The position numbers and the translations under genes are program-made. The notes beneath the pieces are model-generated. The model saw only the letters and a list, made by a program, of their open reading frames with translations. It did not search any database and was not told the origin of the DNA. DNA of 64,000 nucleotides from Spisula solida (Eukaryota > Mollusca > Bivalvia > Venerida > Mactridae): NCBI GenBank assembly GCA_947247005.1, contig OX365962.1, positions 3,073,201-3,137,200 of the forward strand. Reading direction: 5' to 3'. Below, piece after piece: positions 47,409-58,610 of the stretch. Each line of letters starts with the position of its first letter. The first letter of the stretch is position 1.

Positions 47409-47935
47409 ATGTACATGATGTATAAATGTTTTATGAACCTCAAGATGTGTGCTTTTATTCTTTACTGCTGTACGATGTTTTTGTCTGAATGTTTAACTTG
47501 AACAAACTCTCATTGTTGAATATATTGAAATGATGTTTGTGTCAAAATAACTCCCAATATCTGTCTGACAGATTTGAGGGGTCCGAGCGTAATTGTTGTA
47601 TCTTATACATTCTTATAAAAGCTGATACATCAGTTTATCAAATTCAAGTTGAAGAATATTTGATAAAACAATACAGGTTTTGTTATCAAATTGCAATATG
47701 GATTTCACATCAAGGATTTTTTGTTTGGCCCTAAAATAAAACTGTTTGTTTCCCCCTCCCGCGAACCTTGTAATTTAGCATTGGGTTGGCAGGTAGGAGT
47801 AAGCAAATTTTACTTTCTCTTTGCTAATTTGTCCTCATTTTATCCTGATTTTTCATTGAAATATTTCAGGTAGGGACTGGGATGATTTTGGCAGGTAGGT
47901 AGTTGGGGAACACTCTTCAAGGTGGTGTAGATTTC

Positions 47936-48060
47936 AGGCCCTTCCCCAGAAATTTTTTAAGGTGATGGGGCATTACTTAGATTTGTGATTACGCCGATCC
48001 CCAAGAATAGCTAAAAATTTAAAAACAGCGCCTTCTGGCCCTGCAGGGAAGGGCCTGGTG
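47936..48060. mobile_element. Short inverted-repeat element
   Basis: AGGCCCTTCCCCAGAA on the left and GCAGGGAAGGGCCT on the right are inverted. Both the ends and the CAGCGCCTT word recur in the insert at about 62210-62505. Confidence 0.6.
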
Positions 48061-48176
48061 TTTTTCTAGGGCCTGGCAGTCATTTTTACATGATTTCACC
48101 AATTATAGCCTAAATTCATTTCATGTCTTTTTAAACACTGAGGGCCATGTAACTGTTGAAGTCCCTTACTCTTAAC

Positions 48177-48262
48177 CCATCCGGATTCCATAAATATATT
48201 CCGGATTCCATAAATATATTCCGGATTCCATAAATATATTCTGGATTCCATAAATATATTCT
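48177..48262. repeat. 20-bp tandem repeat, 4 copies
   Basis: CCGGATTCCATAAATATATT is repeated four times with one base change (CTGGATTCC). Confidence 0.95.
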
Positions 48263-49580
48263 CAGTCTCTGAGGCAATCACCAGGCTACTGTTTTAAACC
48301 CCCTAATCCTGCCCTTAAAACATGACTCTAACCCAACCCCCTGTCCCTAATTTAATGAACCGACCATGAACCCCAGAAATGTTTTATTTAGCCTGTATGT
48401 AGTTATTATACAATACAGTTTATATCAGTCATATTTTTAACATATATACAGTGCCCACAAAAAATAAGTATGCAGTAAATAATTGTTGCAAAATTAAACT
48501 TGGTTAAATTATTCAATATCTGTTTATCAGACGGTCATAATTATACTACTTTCTGAAACTACAGTTACTAATTGAGCCAAATAGAGATAAAAATAAAATA
48601 AAAATGAAGACCTTCGGAACTAAAATAACGATGTGATCAAAAAGGCTTAATTTTCCATCTTTTTGTGACAAAGTTACCATTCAAGAGGGACAAAGAAACT
48701 TGAGATTTTGCACCTAGGGTACTAATTAATGTATGTTCTCTCCATTTAATAAACAAAAATATTCAGTTTCTTCAAATACACATGTACACTGTATATAAAA
48801 AATTATTGTTGCTTTTCTGCTCTGCAAATAGTATCATTACAGGCAAGTTAGTGGGCAAATAACATCTGTATACTTATTTTTGTTGGGCAGTGTATATATA
48901 TAGTACGGTGTTATTGCATACATTATCACTAGACTTGTGTATTTTCTGAGTCATACATACATAGATCTAGTACTTCATACAACCCACATCATGAACAACC
49001 TTAACGCTGTAGTATATGAAATGTATATATTGTATGTATGTTATGTTATTTAGATAAATCACTTAATTCAGTGGATCGGTCCAAGTTGATTGGATTAACA
49101 ATTGTACTGTGGAGTTATCAAAGCTCGTGACTAAAGATGGAATAATTTTAATAATATTATAAACGGATGACATGTGTAGATTCTAGGTATATGATACGTT
49201 ATTCTCATACTGTGATGTAACTGTATATTCGGGTTTTTCTGACCTGTCACAGGTCATCTGCTTGACCGTAAGTAATGGGAACAGCCTATTTCTCATACGG
49301 GTATGTTACCGTACACAAGAGGTTAAATTGTAATTGACTCGTACGAAATTGATCATTATATATTTAACGACTCTTAGGTAAGCTGTTCTATTTCATCTGC
49401 CCGTCAAATAAATATTCAGTGTCGAAGTACATGTACCTGCAACAGGTGGAAAACATCGACTCATATCATGTTGTATTAGTGCGTTCAAAGTCAAACGAGA
49501 ACAGTTATAAACATAAACTCACCCGTCAGGTAAACTTTATATGGGTTCGATATCAAATAGTATGCAAATCTCATTCCATA
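48263..49580. other. No gene recognised
   Basis: Contains one possible inverted pair: CAGTGCCCACAAAAAATAAG near 48450 and CTTATTTTTGTTGGGCAGTG near 48873, likely the ends of a further CAG-type MITE of about 440 bp. Otherwise nothing. Confidence 0.5.
48450..48892. mobile_element. Probable MITE with CAGTGCCCA ends
   Basis: Left end CAGTGCCCACAAAAAATAAG and right end CTTATTTTTGTTGGGCAGTG are inverted copies over about 20 bp. The flanks are TA-rich (ATATATA on the left, TATATATA on the right), so the target duplication cannot be read with certainty. Confidence 0.72.
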
Positions 49581-49586
49581 TATCAA

Positions 49587-49674
49587 AGGCGCTGTAGTAT
49601 AGTGGATTAACCCTCACTTCCTTCAAGTTTCAATTTTATTCTGAGTTGTAGGTTCGATCCCCACTTCGGTCAAC
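49587..49674 (+). mobile_element. tRNA-like sequence, probably SINE head
   Basis: GGCGCTGTAGTATAGTGGAT has the box A of a Gly/Asp-type tRNA and GTAGGTTCGATCCCCACTTC a strong box B, but the middle is too long and no anticodon stem is evident. A tRNA pseudogene is the alternative. Confidence 0.5.
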
Positions 49675-49769
49675 ATTTTATTGCATGTATCCATGTTATA
49701 AAGTCTTATATTATACTGCTGTTTTAATGAATCGATACTTCAAAGTGATCAAAGTTTCATGTTGTACTG

Positions 49770-49987
49770 TATAACTCCAACGCGATAAATTGCAGTACAA
49801 AAACAAACACAATATTGCCTATATTTTTGTTATGGATTAAAATCAAGGACCGTAACACTTACCAATGAAAGCATTCACACATTTAGCACAACATGTAAAG
49901 TTTTCATGCTCCTAAATATTCAGAAATGATAAATACAGCGGATTTTGTGTTTGTTTTTGTATTGCAATTTATCGCGTTGGAGTTATA
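49770..49987. mobile_element. 218-bp MITE with ~40-bp inverted ends
   Basis: TATAACTCCAACGCGATAAA on the left is mirrored by TTTATCGCGTTGGAGTTATA on the right, and the match continues through CAAAAACAAACAC. Probably TA-flanked (Tc1/mariner type). Confidence 0.88.
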
Positions 49988-50189
49988 GTGAATATATTAA
50001 AAACGATTGTATGAGTGTTGTACTGTATATAAAAATGAAATAATTGCAATACGACTTGATAAAGAATGAATACATAACACAAACATTAATCTACGTACTG
50101 AATACCTTACTTTGTGTATGTTATTATATAAGTTACACATAAAAAATAAGGTACTTGTAAAAACATAAAAACAACTTTAAAATCTAAGT

Positions 50190-50276
50190 AACTTGGATGG
50201 GTGTCGAACCAGTGGCGAGATTGAACAAAATTACTTGTATAATAGCGACATGCTTACCCACTCGACTAACGAGATG
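50190..50276 (-). mobile_element. tRNA-like sequence, probably SINE head
   Basis: On the minus strand CGTTAGTCGAGTGGGTAAGC (box A) and CACTGGTTCGACACCCATCC (box B) are tRNA-like. Folding is poor. Confidence 0.5.
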
Positions 50277-50929
50277 ATGTGATAACTGGTTTTGAAGTAT
50301 TATACTATTGATTGAAGGTATCTATTTTATTATATAAAACATAAGCCTCCCCTATTCTTTTGAATGGGACAGGTCCCTCATTAGTATTACTTATTGAAAC
50401 GACAGTATGTCGTCTTGTATTGTTTATGAAATGTTTATAGTATGTGTTGTATCAGTTGGATTAAACAATTTTTATTTGCATAAACATAATAATTAACCTT
50501 CATTTACATAAATTAAGGATTGAGAAGAAAGCTAAGTTTATTATAAACTTGTTGTGTTGTATTATTTAAAGTTGCATTTTGTAGTCCAGACGATTTTACC
50601 AACTTTAAGCTTCCACTGGTAATTATGCCCTGCCCCATCCTACATGTGGAGGTATAAAGCTACGTAATGTCCGTTAATTGTAGGTCGTAATAGCGCGGCC
50701 CTAGGATTCTCAAACTTTAAACAGAGATTGTGCATTGACATTGAGTTCTATAGGTCAATTGTCAAGGTTTGCTGTGATCTTTTAACATGAATTACATTAA
50801 TAGACCCAATGTGAGCCCAGGATTTTCAAATTTTATAGGGATGTTGGTCGTTAACAGTAGATGACCCATATTGATTTTGATGGCAGAAAGGTCAGAGGTC
50901 AAGGTCACCATAATCTCAAACATTAATGA

Positions 50930-51450
50930 CTATTTGGCTGCCATGGGGACGTACATGTTTCACAAACATCTCATTTAGAAATTGGAAATTAATATGATTT
51001 TGGTGCTTAAAATCATGTATGATAAACACTCAGGATCATGTTTATCACATTTTAATCGCATTATTTGGCTGCCATGGGGACATACATGTTTCACAAACAT
51101 CTCATTTAGAATTAATATGATTTTTGGGCTTAAAATCATGAATGATAAACACTCAGGATCATGTTTATCACATTTTAATTGCACTATTTTGCTGCCATGA
51201 GGATGTACATGTCTCACAAACATATCATTTAGAAATTAGAAATTTATATAATTTTTGTGCTTAAAATCATGTATGATAAACACTCAGGATAATGTTTATC
51301 ACATTTTAATCGCATTATTTGGCTGCCATGTGAACATACCGTCATGTTTCACAAAAATCTTTTAATTGCTATTACGTTTGTATTTTTGGCCTTAAAATCG
51401 TGTATCATAAACACTGGATGTTTACCACATCTACATGTAGCATGATTTAA
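50930..51450. repeat. 123-131-bp tandem repeat, about 4 copies
   Basis: TGGCTGCCATG-type words start units near 50933, 51064, 51187 and 51318. Units also share AAAATCATGTATGATAAACA and CAGGATCATGTTTATCACAT. Frames on both strands are repeat artefacts. Confidence 0.9.
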
Positions 51451-51749
51451 TAACATGATTTATTGTGTCATCTTGTTGCTTATTATTCATCACTGTATGA
51501 TGATAAACATCGCCCAGGCTATATATAGATAACATCATTGTTTAGGCCAAAATAAAATAATACTGTGTTTCTTAATTACATTGTAACCTTACAAGTTTCA
51601 AACCATATTTTTTTACCCCTACCCTAAACTTTTTATACACACCGGTAATAATTGGCATTTTGATGGAAGTCACCACTGGTCATTGATTTTCCAGCGCATA
51701 AAATCATCAATAAAATTTTGACCTTAGTTTATATAGCCTTCACTGCATT

Positions 51750-52101
51750 CAGTGATTTTTTTCCTTCTTTAATAGGGTCCGGAACGCGGACCCTTTCCCA
51801 ATTGCAAATAGGCTATAATTTTCCCAAATTTGAATGGAGAAATTCCCAATAAACAATTTAAAAAAATAATTTTCAAAATCGGACATAAAATGATAAAGTT
51901 ATGAACATTTTTGACAAGAGGTCAAGCATAAAAGCTCAAAGAAACCAGTAAACATTCACATGTCATTAACATGTTATCTCTTTTTCTGTTTTATTTGGCC
52001 TTTCTGCTTCATGGAAATTCCCAATTTCAAGTTGTCACGACGCGAAAATTTCCAATCTGAACAGACCTGGACCTTTTCCCAAAGAGGCAAAAAAATCACT
52101 G
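51750..52101. mobile_element. MITE family J, copy 2 (TSD GCATT)
   Basis: Same element as 45602-45954, ends CAGTGATTTTTTTCC and AAAAAATCACTG. Flanked by GCATT at 51745-51749 and 52102-52106. Confidence 0.93.
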
Positions 52102-52176
52102 GCATTATATAGCCTATATCATTATCAGTATGATTAAGGTTAATTCTGCCATATAATATTATGAGGTCTTTATGGG

Positions 52177-52391
52177 TATAGTCCAGTCAGGATAAAAATC
52201 CAGTGACACAGCGGTCGAGTCCACTTTAACGTTGTAAAACCAATTATAAAGGCCCATACTGTACAAACAACTATAACTTTTATGCTAAACTAACATATTA
52301 AACTTCGCTCTACCTGTTTAGACAATGGTTGTGATTTTTTGCGTACACATAAACTGCAACATCACTGTCACAATATCCTAACTGGACTATA
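52177..52391. mobile_element. MITE family K, complete copy
   Basis: Ends TATAGTCCAGTCAGGATA and, reversed, TATAGTCCAGTTAGGATA. Interior includes CGCTCTACCTGTTTAGACAA. Related copies at 46402 (left end), 57850-58054, and a remnant near 61425-61465. Confidence 0.87.
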
Positions 52392-52435
52392 GACTGAGTT
52401 GTTGTGAAATTTGCACCATTCTAACCTGACAAGTT

Positions 52436-52690
52436 GTGAGCTCTTTTGTGATCACTCTTCATCTGTCGTCCGTCTGTCTGTGAGCTCTTTTGTGATCACT
52501 CTTCATCTGTCGTCCGTCTGTCTGTGAGCTCTTTTGTGATCACTCTTTGTCTGTCGTCCGTCTGTCTGTGCTTGTGTAGACACTAGAGGTCACAATTTTG
52601 GCCTAATCTTTATAAAACTTGGTGACAATGATCATCTCAACAAAATAGAGTTATTGTTTGTACTGTTTCTGGTTTGATTAATTGATCACC
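52436..52690. repeat. 44-bp tandem repeat (3 copies) in a dispersed repeat
   Basis: TGAGCTCTTTTGTGATCACT starts three units that each end in GTCCGTCTGTCTG. They lead into GAGGTCACAATTTTGGCC and AAAACTTGGTGACAATGATC, words of a repeat I associate with bivalve genomes. A C-run follows at 52689-52700. Confidence 0.85.
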
Positions 52691-53044
52691 CCCCCCCCCC
52701 TCCCCCTTCCCTGACACGAAGTTTGACCATTCAGTCATCATCCTTAGTGTGTAAATACAATGTACATGTTTGGCCTTATAGAAATTTTTGAGGTCAAAGT
52801 ATCAAATGGAACTACAGTTGTGTGAATGTCGGGATTGAAACCTAGGAACCAACTTGATTGGCCTAAAACTGTAGTACAGTTTATGTGCCAGATTTATACA
52901 AGAATTAATGTCGGGTTGGAGACCTAGGAACCAACTTGATTGGCCTAACACTGTAGTAGTTTATGTACCAGATTAATACGAGAATTAAGATTGTTTTACA
53001 GATTTATGTCATTTTTTGCATGTCCTATTTTTATGTGTTTTCAG

Positions 53045-53149
53045 TGGTTTTTGATGAAGATGGATTTTTGAAGTTAAAAACTGTTGCCATAGCAACCAGT
53101 GAGGAAACTTGTGTAGTCAAGGAGTGCAGTCTCTCATGATTTAATTCAG
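53045..53149 (+). CDS. Isolated exon-like segment (unknown gene or UTR exon)
   Basis: Acceptor GTGTTTTCAG and donor GGTATGATAA frame 105 bases. From 53047 a frame of 30 codons (VFDEDGFLKLKTV...KECSLS) ends in TGA at 53137-53139, before the donor. It could be the C-terminal coding exon of an unrecognised gene, or a non-coding 5' exon of CDC42SE downstream. It also holds GTTGCCATAGCAAC, which has the form of an RFX X-box. I know no matching protein; a chance pair of splice sites is possible. Confidence 0.3.
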
Positions 53150-53359
53150 GTATGATAAGCCATGCATGTCTAGTAAATACCACAAAAATGCTATGATTTT
53201 AATCTAGCAGGATTTTAGAAGTTTTAGAAAAAGGGGTCCCTGATCAAATAGGAATATTTTGTCAGTATATATAAAGTGACTTGACTTTCATAATTTCATG
53301 TTTACAAACTTGTTTATTTAAATTATGTTGCAATTAAGTTAATTTTCAGATGAGAGTTG

Positions 53360-53470
53360 AAGACTCCCTGATAATAATAATAATAATAACAATAATGTTT
53401 ATTCCAGTAATTTAGGCCTCTGGCCCATAATGTAAGAAAACATTACGAGTTAAATGTTTTTTCATTTCCA
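53360..53470 (-). mobile_element. Retroposon 3' end with (TTA)n tail
   Basis: On the minus strand GGAATAAACATTATTGTTAT runs into TTATTATTA. Signal plus short tandem tail resemble LINE/SINE 3' ends. Extent unknown. Confidence 0.45.
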
Positions 53471-53609
53471 CCTTAAGGTGCATAAATTTGACACGACTTT
53501 GTGATGCCAAAAGAACAATATTATTTGTTTCCCCTTCCTAAATCTGACCAATTAGGGTTCAGGGTAGGTAGATAAAAAAATATGTGATATGCTTTTGGCC
53601 AATCAAATT

Positions 53610-53940
53610 GTCTAAATTATGTGGGGATCTGTTGGGTTCCAGAGGTCATGGGTTCGATCCCCATCGGCACCACTGCTTACTTTTTCTGAGCAAGAATAAC
53701 ACACAATGCTCCACTCGACCAAGCTGTGAATTGGTACCTGTGGTGGGGGTGTCTGAACATGTTCAATATTCCTTGGCGCCGTATCTCTTATGTTGGCTAC
53801 ACAACCACCAGGAGAGAAATAGTTTCCCCCAGAGAGACTCAAACACATGTTTCCTTAGGTAGCCCAATGACCAGGGGAAATTAAAATGTCAAAGAGTGGC
53901 TGAATAGCTGAAAGCAGCCCTCGGAAATTGGTAACTTAAC
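53610..53940 (+). mobile_element. SINE with tRNA-like head and conserved body
   Basis: GTCATGGGTTCGATCCCCAT is box B; box A before it is weak. The body has CACTCGACCAAGCTGTGAAT and GGTACCTG, a central block I recall from invertebrate SINEs. The minus-strand frame reads GDRTHDLWNP, a known artefact of translated SINE heads in metazoan databases. Confidence 0.7.
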
Positions 53941-53984
53941 TTATTATTCAGGATAATGATGAGGTAAATAAAGGTGTTTATTGT

Positions 53985-54345
53985 TTAGGCCAAAGTTAAA
54001 ATATGCTTTGTTTTCCCATCCCGACCCAAGCAGATTCAGAATGGGTAGGTAGGTAGGTTAAATATTTTTTTTTTAATTCTTTCAGAATTCTAGTTATTGG
54101 TAAAGACATACAAATAATGAATATGTGTAACTATAAGGTGAAAACCAACAATCTTAAATTTAGAATATGTACGAAATGTAATAGAAAGAAACACGCCTGT
54201 AAACAAAATTAATATTTTCATCCCCAATATTTCATAAAAAAATATTATTTCAATTGGGGCAATAAAATATTTTGGGTTAGGGCCGTTTTTTCGGGTAGGT
54301 AGGGGATGGGGAAACAAACGTTATTTTATTTTAGGCCCTAGCTGT
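53985..54345. mobile_element. Possible inverted-repeat element with TTTAGGCC ends
   Basis: TTTAGGCCAAAGTTAAAATA on the left and TTATTTTAGGCCC on the right with GGGTAGGTAGG on both halves. Related words near 47715 and 51543. Ends not precisely fixed. Confidence 0.45.
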
Positions 54346-55009
54346 AATATATATATATATATGCATTCATTATAAATAATTCCTGAGATGCCTGGAAATA
54401 TAATTAGCTTCTTATCTGTTCTGAGAAATCGTTTACACGTAACAAATTATGGCCTCACAAATCACATCTTCGACTAATTGTGTATGGTATCCGTGTCTGC
54501 CTCGTATATTATTAACTTACAGAAAATTATCAGCATCATCTGTAAATAAAAAAATGTTTTCAAATCTACCAAAGTCTTAAATTTGATGCTAATATAATCT
54601 GTTATTAAGCACCAATTTATTATTATACCACCTTTTGTCCAGATTTAGGACCAGAACTCCAGTGTACCAAGAAATTGGAAAGAAAAATTATAGTTTAAGG
54701 ACTAAGCTTATAAAAAGGACTGTAAAATTCATTATTAAAGATCAATTAGGGGAAACCTGCAACATTTTATTAAAAAAATTTAAAAGAAAATTTAATGGAG
54801 AAGTCAATTATCTTTTATGGAGGAGATAAGTTTTATTTATTGTGTGGGTTGATTAACAATGGTCGTTACTATATACCAGTACAAACGTCTTGACTTAAAT
54901 CTATGAGGACATTAAATATAACTTATAAATAGTGTCATTTTGTTGAAACAATAGATTTCCTAATTAATACAATGTACATGTAGTGTTATGGACCTTTTTT
55001 CACATTTGT
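54346..55009. other. No gene recognised
   Basis: (AT)n at 54349-54362 and a 64-codon frame at 54635-54829 without recognised similarity. Confidence 0.45.
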
Positions 55010-55145
55010 ACATATAATAATAATAATAAAGACTTTATTTAAAGAGGCAACACAGTTGGGTAATACCTGTGAGCCTCATTAACACATTTACATATTATGT
55101 AAGTTCATGTATACAGTTGAAGCTAACACAATTGTAGCTGTTAAT
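55010..55145 (-). mobile_element. Retroposon 3' end with (TTA)n tail
   Basis: On the minus strand TTGCCTCTTTAAATAAAGTC runs into TTTATTATTATTATT. Form of a LINE/SINE 3' terminus; no coding part identified. Confidence 0.45.
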
Positions 55146-55149
55146 GTGT

Positions 55150-55425
55150 CAGGGAGCTATTTGGGGATAACTTCAGCAGGGATTAGGCCCCTTCAGGTAG
55201 TTATTTGGGGATAACTTCAGCAAGGATTAGGCCCCTTCAGGTAGTTATTTGGGGATAACTTCAGCAAGGATTAGGCCCCTTCAGGTAGTTATTTGGGGAT
55301 AACTTCAGCAGGGATTAGGCCCCTTCAGGTAGTTATTTGGGGATAACTTCAGCAAGGATTAGGCCCCTTCAGGTAGTTATTTGGGGATAACTTCAGCAGG
55401 GATTAGGCCCCTTCAGGATTGGCCC
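55150..55425. repeat. 44-bp tandem repeat, 6 copies
   Basis: Units AGGTAGTTATTTGGGGATAA + CTTCAGCARGGATTAGGCCC + CTTC. The single variable base runs G, A, A, G, A, G along the array. Flanked on the right by a family A arm. Confidence 0.95.
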
Positions 55426-55428
55426 CTT

Positions 55429-55500
55429 GGTACTGTTTTATCAAAGCACTTTCAGAAATCATAAACTTACGTTCAAATTTTAATTCTTTATAATTCTTCA
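55429..55500 (+). mobile_element. MITE family A, single left arm
   Basis: GGTACTGTTTTATCAAAGCA continuing through ATCATAAACTTACG matches the left arm of 17090-17327. Confidence 0.75.
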
Positions 55501-55545
55501 ACAAATACACAAGACTTAGTATGAATAATTTTGTGGGGCTAGTTT

Positions 55546-56751
55546 CAGGGGTTCTACACTTCTGGAATAATCCGGAAATCCTGATTTTCTGCACAAGAAG
55601 AATGATCTTATCTGCACAAAATAAAAGAATGAACTTTTCTGCATACATGTAAAATAAAAGTTGTTTGAAGAAATAATACCAAATATTGACTGAGTTATGG
55701 TCATTTGAAATTTTATATGCTGAATTTAACTGTAGAATTGTACAATAGTTGAAACAGAGTTTTGGTGTAGGGATGTGTGCAAATGGCACCAGGGTTCTGT
55801 TTTATCAAAGCACATATGGAAATCGTAAACTTTTCGATCAAATTTAAAGTCTTTATAAATACTTTGTTTCATAACACTACTTAACAAACACCTTCCCCTA
55901 ACCTAATAACATTTGAACTTTAGCATCAACTTGCCCCCTTCTTTATTATCCATATCAATTGGAACATGCTTAATTCTTAAGCGTTAATAGTTGTTATTCC
56001 TCATTCAACCTATAACCACACATCGAGCTAATCTAGAGTACTTTAGACTTTATAATTTAGCTAGACTAACTCAATGATGTGATTGGCTTAAACACTTCCA
56101 ATTATCATTACATTTGTATACGCTCTATGCTTTCACAAGTAAGCAAAATAATAATATATGTGTCTTGTTTCATGTATATGTTTATATATGTGTGTTCTGT
56201 ACATGTATTCTATATGATGTAAGATATATTCCTTACAACACTTGAAAATTATCATTATAACCACTTATACAATTACAGATACATTTATAATAACTATATG
56301 AAACAACGAGTACTATATACGTTCATATGTTTAAATTGACTATTTTCTCTTGTTTATTGTTCTCTCTTTTCAGCATATTATACAGTTTATGTCAAAGTAT
56401 TTCAATAACCAAATGTTAAGATAGTCTTTGCAAAAGCCCTAGAGCTTGTCTGTAATTTATTTTTATGAGCTATTAAAATAAAATTTACCAAACTCAAAAA
56501 AAAAATATAAAAAAAAATACTTTGTTGACAATTATAAAGTGTGGTCAATGGAGCTGCACCACTAACAATGATTCAGTTAATGAACCCCTACAAACATATC
56601 TGGCACCAATTTGCAGTTGTAAAAGGACTAAAAAGAATTTAAATTTGAGCGTAACTTTTAGATTTTTGTAAGTGCTTTGATAAAACAATACCCCGAAACA
56701 GAACTGCGTATTTTCAGGATGGAGTATTAAGCCTCTGTAGGACCCGGGCTG
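55546..56751. mobile_element. MITE family B copy split by a family A-type insertion
   Basis: 55546-55790 matches the left four-fifths of 46678-46935 (CAGGGGTTCTACAC, TTATGGTCATTTGAA, TGGCACC) and 56695-56751 continues with GAAACAGAACTGCG to TAGGACCCGGGCTG. In the uninterrupted copy these two parts adjoin (GCACCTGAAACAG). Confidence 0.88.
55791..56694. mobile_element. Family A-type element nested in family B
   Basis: Left end AGGGTTCTGTTTTATCAAAG and, reversed, right end GGGGTATTGTTTTATCAAAG match the ends of 17090-17327. At 904 bp it is longer than that copy. No coding frame. Confidence 0.85.
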
Positions 56752-57845
56752 TTACATTTTCAAATTTGAAGAAAATGGAAAGATTTTCAAGAAACAAATC
56801 CTGGTTTTTCTACATAAGCAGACACCTGTACATCTAGTATTGACCGGTTAATCTGGTAATTGCTTGTATTAGTTGGCCGCAATATCTCGGACATGTTGGT
56901 CAGAATATCTCGGACATGTAATATATTGATATAATATCTCAGGTTACCCATTTGTTGGTTTTTATGCCAAGAAAAAAATCGTTACTGTTTCTTGTTAGTT
57001 AAGCTAGGTAGGAAGTAATTATATCGGGGATAATTAGTTAGAGGAAATAGGAAGGTCAGAGCTGTGTAATAGTAATTAGTGCAGTATAATTAGTTAGTTC
57101 AAGTTAGGCCAATAAAAGTATGTGTTTTGCGAAGTCTCAGGTCCTATCTGTTGAAAGGGATTTTTTGGAGAGATTTTTTGATATCGTTTAAAGATATACC
57201 TGTCAAAACATACAGTTATAAAAAAACAACCAAGAAAGTCCCTGGTTGGAGGGGCGGGGGCGTCCTACCAGTTATTTTTCTCAGGTCCGACCAACTTAGT
57301 CTTAGGGGAATGCTGACCTGACTCTAATAGCCTTAAGATTACTTGCCTTGTGATAATAAGGGATAAATTTCAAGGGGAATTGAAGAACCCCTATCCACAT
57401 GCCTTATGTAGCTTTATTGAGACTATTGTCCTAAATATGACTATACCATTTTTTCTTTGGCCTAATTTCAATGCTTGTGATTATTCTGTTTTTAATCTGA
57501 GAAACACTTGTTGTTGTTGGTCAGTAGGCTTGTTGAGTTTAACCGTATGCAGGCCTGTGATTCTTCCTCCTTTTCGTCTTAAAATCTTTGAAACAAAACG
57601 GCCTAGATTCAGGCCGACCTACTCAAAATAATGTATTAATAATAATAATAACGACTGTATTTATGTGGATTACATAAATTATTTAACAGCAATATCAATT
57701 TTCAATATGGTCCACTGCAATGCAATGTTGATGTGACGGGATAGGGTGTTTCTGCCTAAGATTTTGACCTTACAGTAGTCACAGGCCTGACCGTATGTGA
57801 CTCACTGTATGATAATCTAAAAGCTGTTTACTCAATATTTCCGCC
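56752..57845. other. Repeat-derived DNA without supported gene
   Basis: Doubled AATATCTCGGACATGT (56880-56920) and an (AAT)n stretch at 57630-57650. Frames at 57127-57321 and 57350-57631 look like parts of dispersed repeats and resemble no known protein. Confidence 0.45.
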
Positions 57846-57849
57846 TTCA

Positions 57850-58054
57850 ATTCAATAGGCAACTCTGCGGTCGAATCCACTATAACGGTGTAAAACCAAT
57901 TGATTGGCTTATACTGTACAAACAACTATAATTTCAATGCTAAACTAACATACGCTGTACTAAAGTTCGCTCTACCTGTTTAGACAATGGTTGTGTTTTT
58001 CTTGCGTACACATAAACTGCAACGTCACTGTCACAATATCCTAACTGGACTATA
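57850..58054. mobile_element. MITE family K, left end damaged
   Basis: CTGCGGTCGAATCCAC through TATCCTAACTGGACTATA matches 52177-52391, with an extra segment in the middle and a lost left terminus. Confidence 0.8.
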
Positions 58055-58391
58055 ACTTTATACTCGGTGACTTTCAGACTAAACAAACTATACATGTGCT
58101 TTTGTATGACTATAGACTGTAGCCTTAGCATACTCATTTGCATTAATTTTGTAGCTACGTATTAGGTGGAACCATGTAACTGTAAACTGAAAGAGTGCTT
58201 CCAAATTGTTCTGTTGTACTGTTAACGGTGCGACCAATTAACTATGAAAAGAGCTACAATTATATATTTTTTGTCAATATATTTTGGTTATTGTGAAGGC
58301 AAAAATGAATAAGGAGTTAATAAACTGTGCTTGTACATTGTCCAAGTGAAACATAATCGAAGTTCATGGAAAGTTGACATTTGTCATGAAA

Positions 58392-58610
58392 GAGTGAACT
58401 TTGCTAGCTCAGTGGTAGGGTGTCTGCTTCGGGCGCTTGAGGTCCTGGTTCAATATGTGGCGGCATCATAACAAAGACAAAATAGATATGGTACCAGTAA
58501 TTCCTTGCTAGACACTCAGCATACTAGTAATATGGAAAACTAGTTTCCCTCTCTCTTAATTACACTGTGACAATGGATACCATCAGGAATGAGGTGTTGA
58601 AAGTGATTTA
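58392..58610 (+). mobile_element. tRNA-headed SINE
   Basis: TTTGCTAGCTCAGTGGTAGG (box A) and GGTCCTGGTTCAATATGTGG (box B) form the head. The body has GGTACCAGTAATTCCTTGCT and AGACACTCAGCAT, a central block like that of widespread invertebrate SINEs (possibly the Nin type; from memory). Its 3' part (GGATACCATCAGGAATGAGG) resembles 13815. Confidence 0.75.

Noticed and set aside
49587..49674. Functional tRNA gene
   Set aside because: Boxes A and B are good but spacing is too long and no anticodon stem could be drawn; treated as SINE head or pseudogene. The same holds for 42945, 50190, 53610 and 58392.
54635..54829. 64-codon frame starting RFRTRTPVYQ, resembling the nucleotides near 42293
   Set aside because: Similarity covers less than 20 bases and the rest lacks the Cys/His cluster of the LINE; probably chance.
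57127..57631. Frames of 64 and 93 codons
   Set aside because: No splice context or family similarity; the surroundings look like dispersed repeats.
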